In this document: piece by piece, positions 5,028 to 5,719 of the stretch
Position numbering within the stretch: the first letter of the stretch is position 1
Layout of the letters: each line of letters begins with the position of its first letter
NCBI GenBank assembly: GCA_031277195.1
Contig: JAITMU010000138.1
Coordinates: forward strand, 1 to 5,719
Source of the DNA: Gallionellaceae bacterium
GTDB lineage: Bacteria; Pseudomonadota; Gammaproteobacteria; Burkholderiales; Gallionellaceae
Length of the DNA: 5,719 nucleotides
Reading direction: 5' to 3'
The notes under the pieces: model-generated
Seen by the model: the letters and a program-made list of their open reading frames with translations, nothing else
The model's database searches: none
Told to the model about the DNA's origin: nothing
Program-made: the position numbers and the translations under genes

Positions 5028-5719
5028 TTAATTCACGCTTGCTGTATCCAAAGCCGCAATCGTCGCCGCATCCAGCTTGATTCGCGCCGCTGCCGTTAAT
5101 TCATCCAACTGCTGCAACGAAGTCGCGCTGGCAATCGGCGCGGTGATGGAAGGCCGCGCGATTTGCCAGGCCAGCGCGATCTGTCCCGGCGTGGCGTTGT
5201 GTTGCGCGGCGGCGGCATCGAGTGCTGCGAGAATGCGCAAGCCGCGCGGATTCAGATAAGAGGAGACGACGCCCGCGCCGCGCGCGCTCTTGTTTGCGTC
5301 GGCTTCGCTGCGATATTTGCCGGTGAGAAAACCCGCCGCGAGCGCGTAGTAATTGATGACGCTCACGCCATGTTTTACGCACAGCGGCTCCAGTTCCGCT
5401 TCAAAGCCCGCGCGATCACACAGGTTGTACAACGGTTGCAAACTTTCGTAGCGCGGCAGATTCAGGCGTTGCGAAGTTTCCAATGCCTGCGCCAGCCGAT
5501 CCGCGCCGTAATTGGATGCGCCGATGGCGCGCACCTTTCCTGCCGCGATCAAATCCGCGAACGCGCCCAGCGTGTCCTCCAGCGGCGTGTTGGCGTCGTC
5601 AACGTGCGCTTGATAAAGATCAATGCAATCGGTCTGCAAACGGCGCAGGGAATCTTCGACCGCCTGCCGAATGTAAGTAGGCGATAAACCCTGCTTGCCC
5701 GCGCCCATCTCCATGCCGA
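5028..5719 (-). CDS. Aldo/keto reductase, C-terminal part (N-terminus outside window)
   Basis: The frame is open to the right edge, so about 230 C-terminal residues of a protein usually around 310-350 long are seen. Recognisable family segments are GKQGLSPTYIRQAVEDSLRR, DLYQAHVDD with the catalytic His, AGKVRAIGASNY, YESLQPLYNL, YYALAAGFLTGKYR, and the C-terminal NADPH-contacting region ASATSLQQLDEL. The fold is a TIM barrel; these enzymes reduce aldehydes and ketones with NADPH in the cytoplasm. The Asp, Tyr and Lys of the catalytic tetrad and the true start lie beyond the window. It resembles the YajO/Tas-like subgroup of general oxidoreductases; the substrate cannot be inferred. The Met codon at 5714 is internal and should not be taken as the start. 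It converges on queG with a composite repeat in between, the repeat touching its stop codon. Confidence 0.92.
   Translation of the reverse strand, partial: GMEMGAGKQGLSPTYIRQAVEDSLRRLQTDCIDLYQAHVDDANTPLEDTLGAFADLIAAGKVRAIGASNYGADRLAQALETSQRLNLPRYESLQPLYNLCDRAGFEAELEPLCVKHGVSVINYYALAAGFLTGKYRSEADANKSARGAGVVSSYLNPRGLRILAALDAAAAQHNATPGQIALAWQIARPSITAPIASATSLQQLDELTAAARIKLDAATIAALDTASVN

Overview
The window is a stretch of bacterial chromosome with about 60% G+C by eye. It most likely comes from a betaproteobacterium, possibly the Nitrosomonadales/Gallionellales side of the class; this is inferred and not proven. The evidence is the gene content (an AIDA-type autotransporter barrel, an RpfE-type/COG4255 protein, a divergent queG and tsaE-amiC locus) and dispersed hairpins that resemble neisserial dRS3/NIME repeats.

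Layout. Positions 1-564 (+) hold the C-terminal barrel of an autotransporter cut by the window edge. Positions 565-858 hold no gene: they contain an 83-bp inverted repeat, a 131-bp composite repeat and a terminator-like hairpin in series. Positions 859-1827 (+) encode an RpfE-type protein of unproven function. A second composite repeat (1829-1955) fills the gap to the convergent amiC. The minus-strand operon tsaE-amiC (3786 down to 1973) overlaps by 25 nt, and queG (3798-4865, +) diverges from it with only 11 bp between the two start codons. A third composite repeat (4895-5027) separates queG from a convergent aldo/keto reductase (5028-5719, -) whose N-terminus is outside the window.

Function. 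The identifiable genes are housekeeping: TsaE supports t6A tRNA modification, QueG performs the last step of queuosine synthesis, AmiC splits septal peptidoglycan, and the autotransporter is an outer-membrane protein. The tsaE-amidase and queG neighbourhood is familiar from proteobacteria and does not by itself imply a pathway.

The most notable content is repetitive DNA. Three copies of one ~130-bp element occur in 5.7 kb, one of them inverted. Each is flanked by 20-nt hairpins with a GAAA loop (TTTC on the other strand), and two of them abut a stop codon. A different G/C-skewed repeat lies in frame inside amiC, where it encodes the linker between the AMIN and amidase domains. I see no CRISPR array, tRNA, rRNA, transposase or recognisable defence system.
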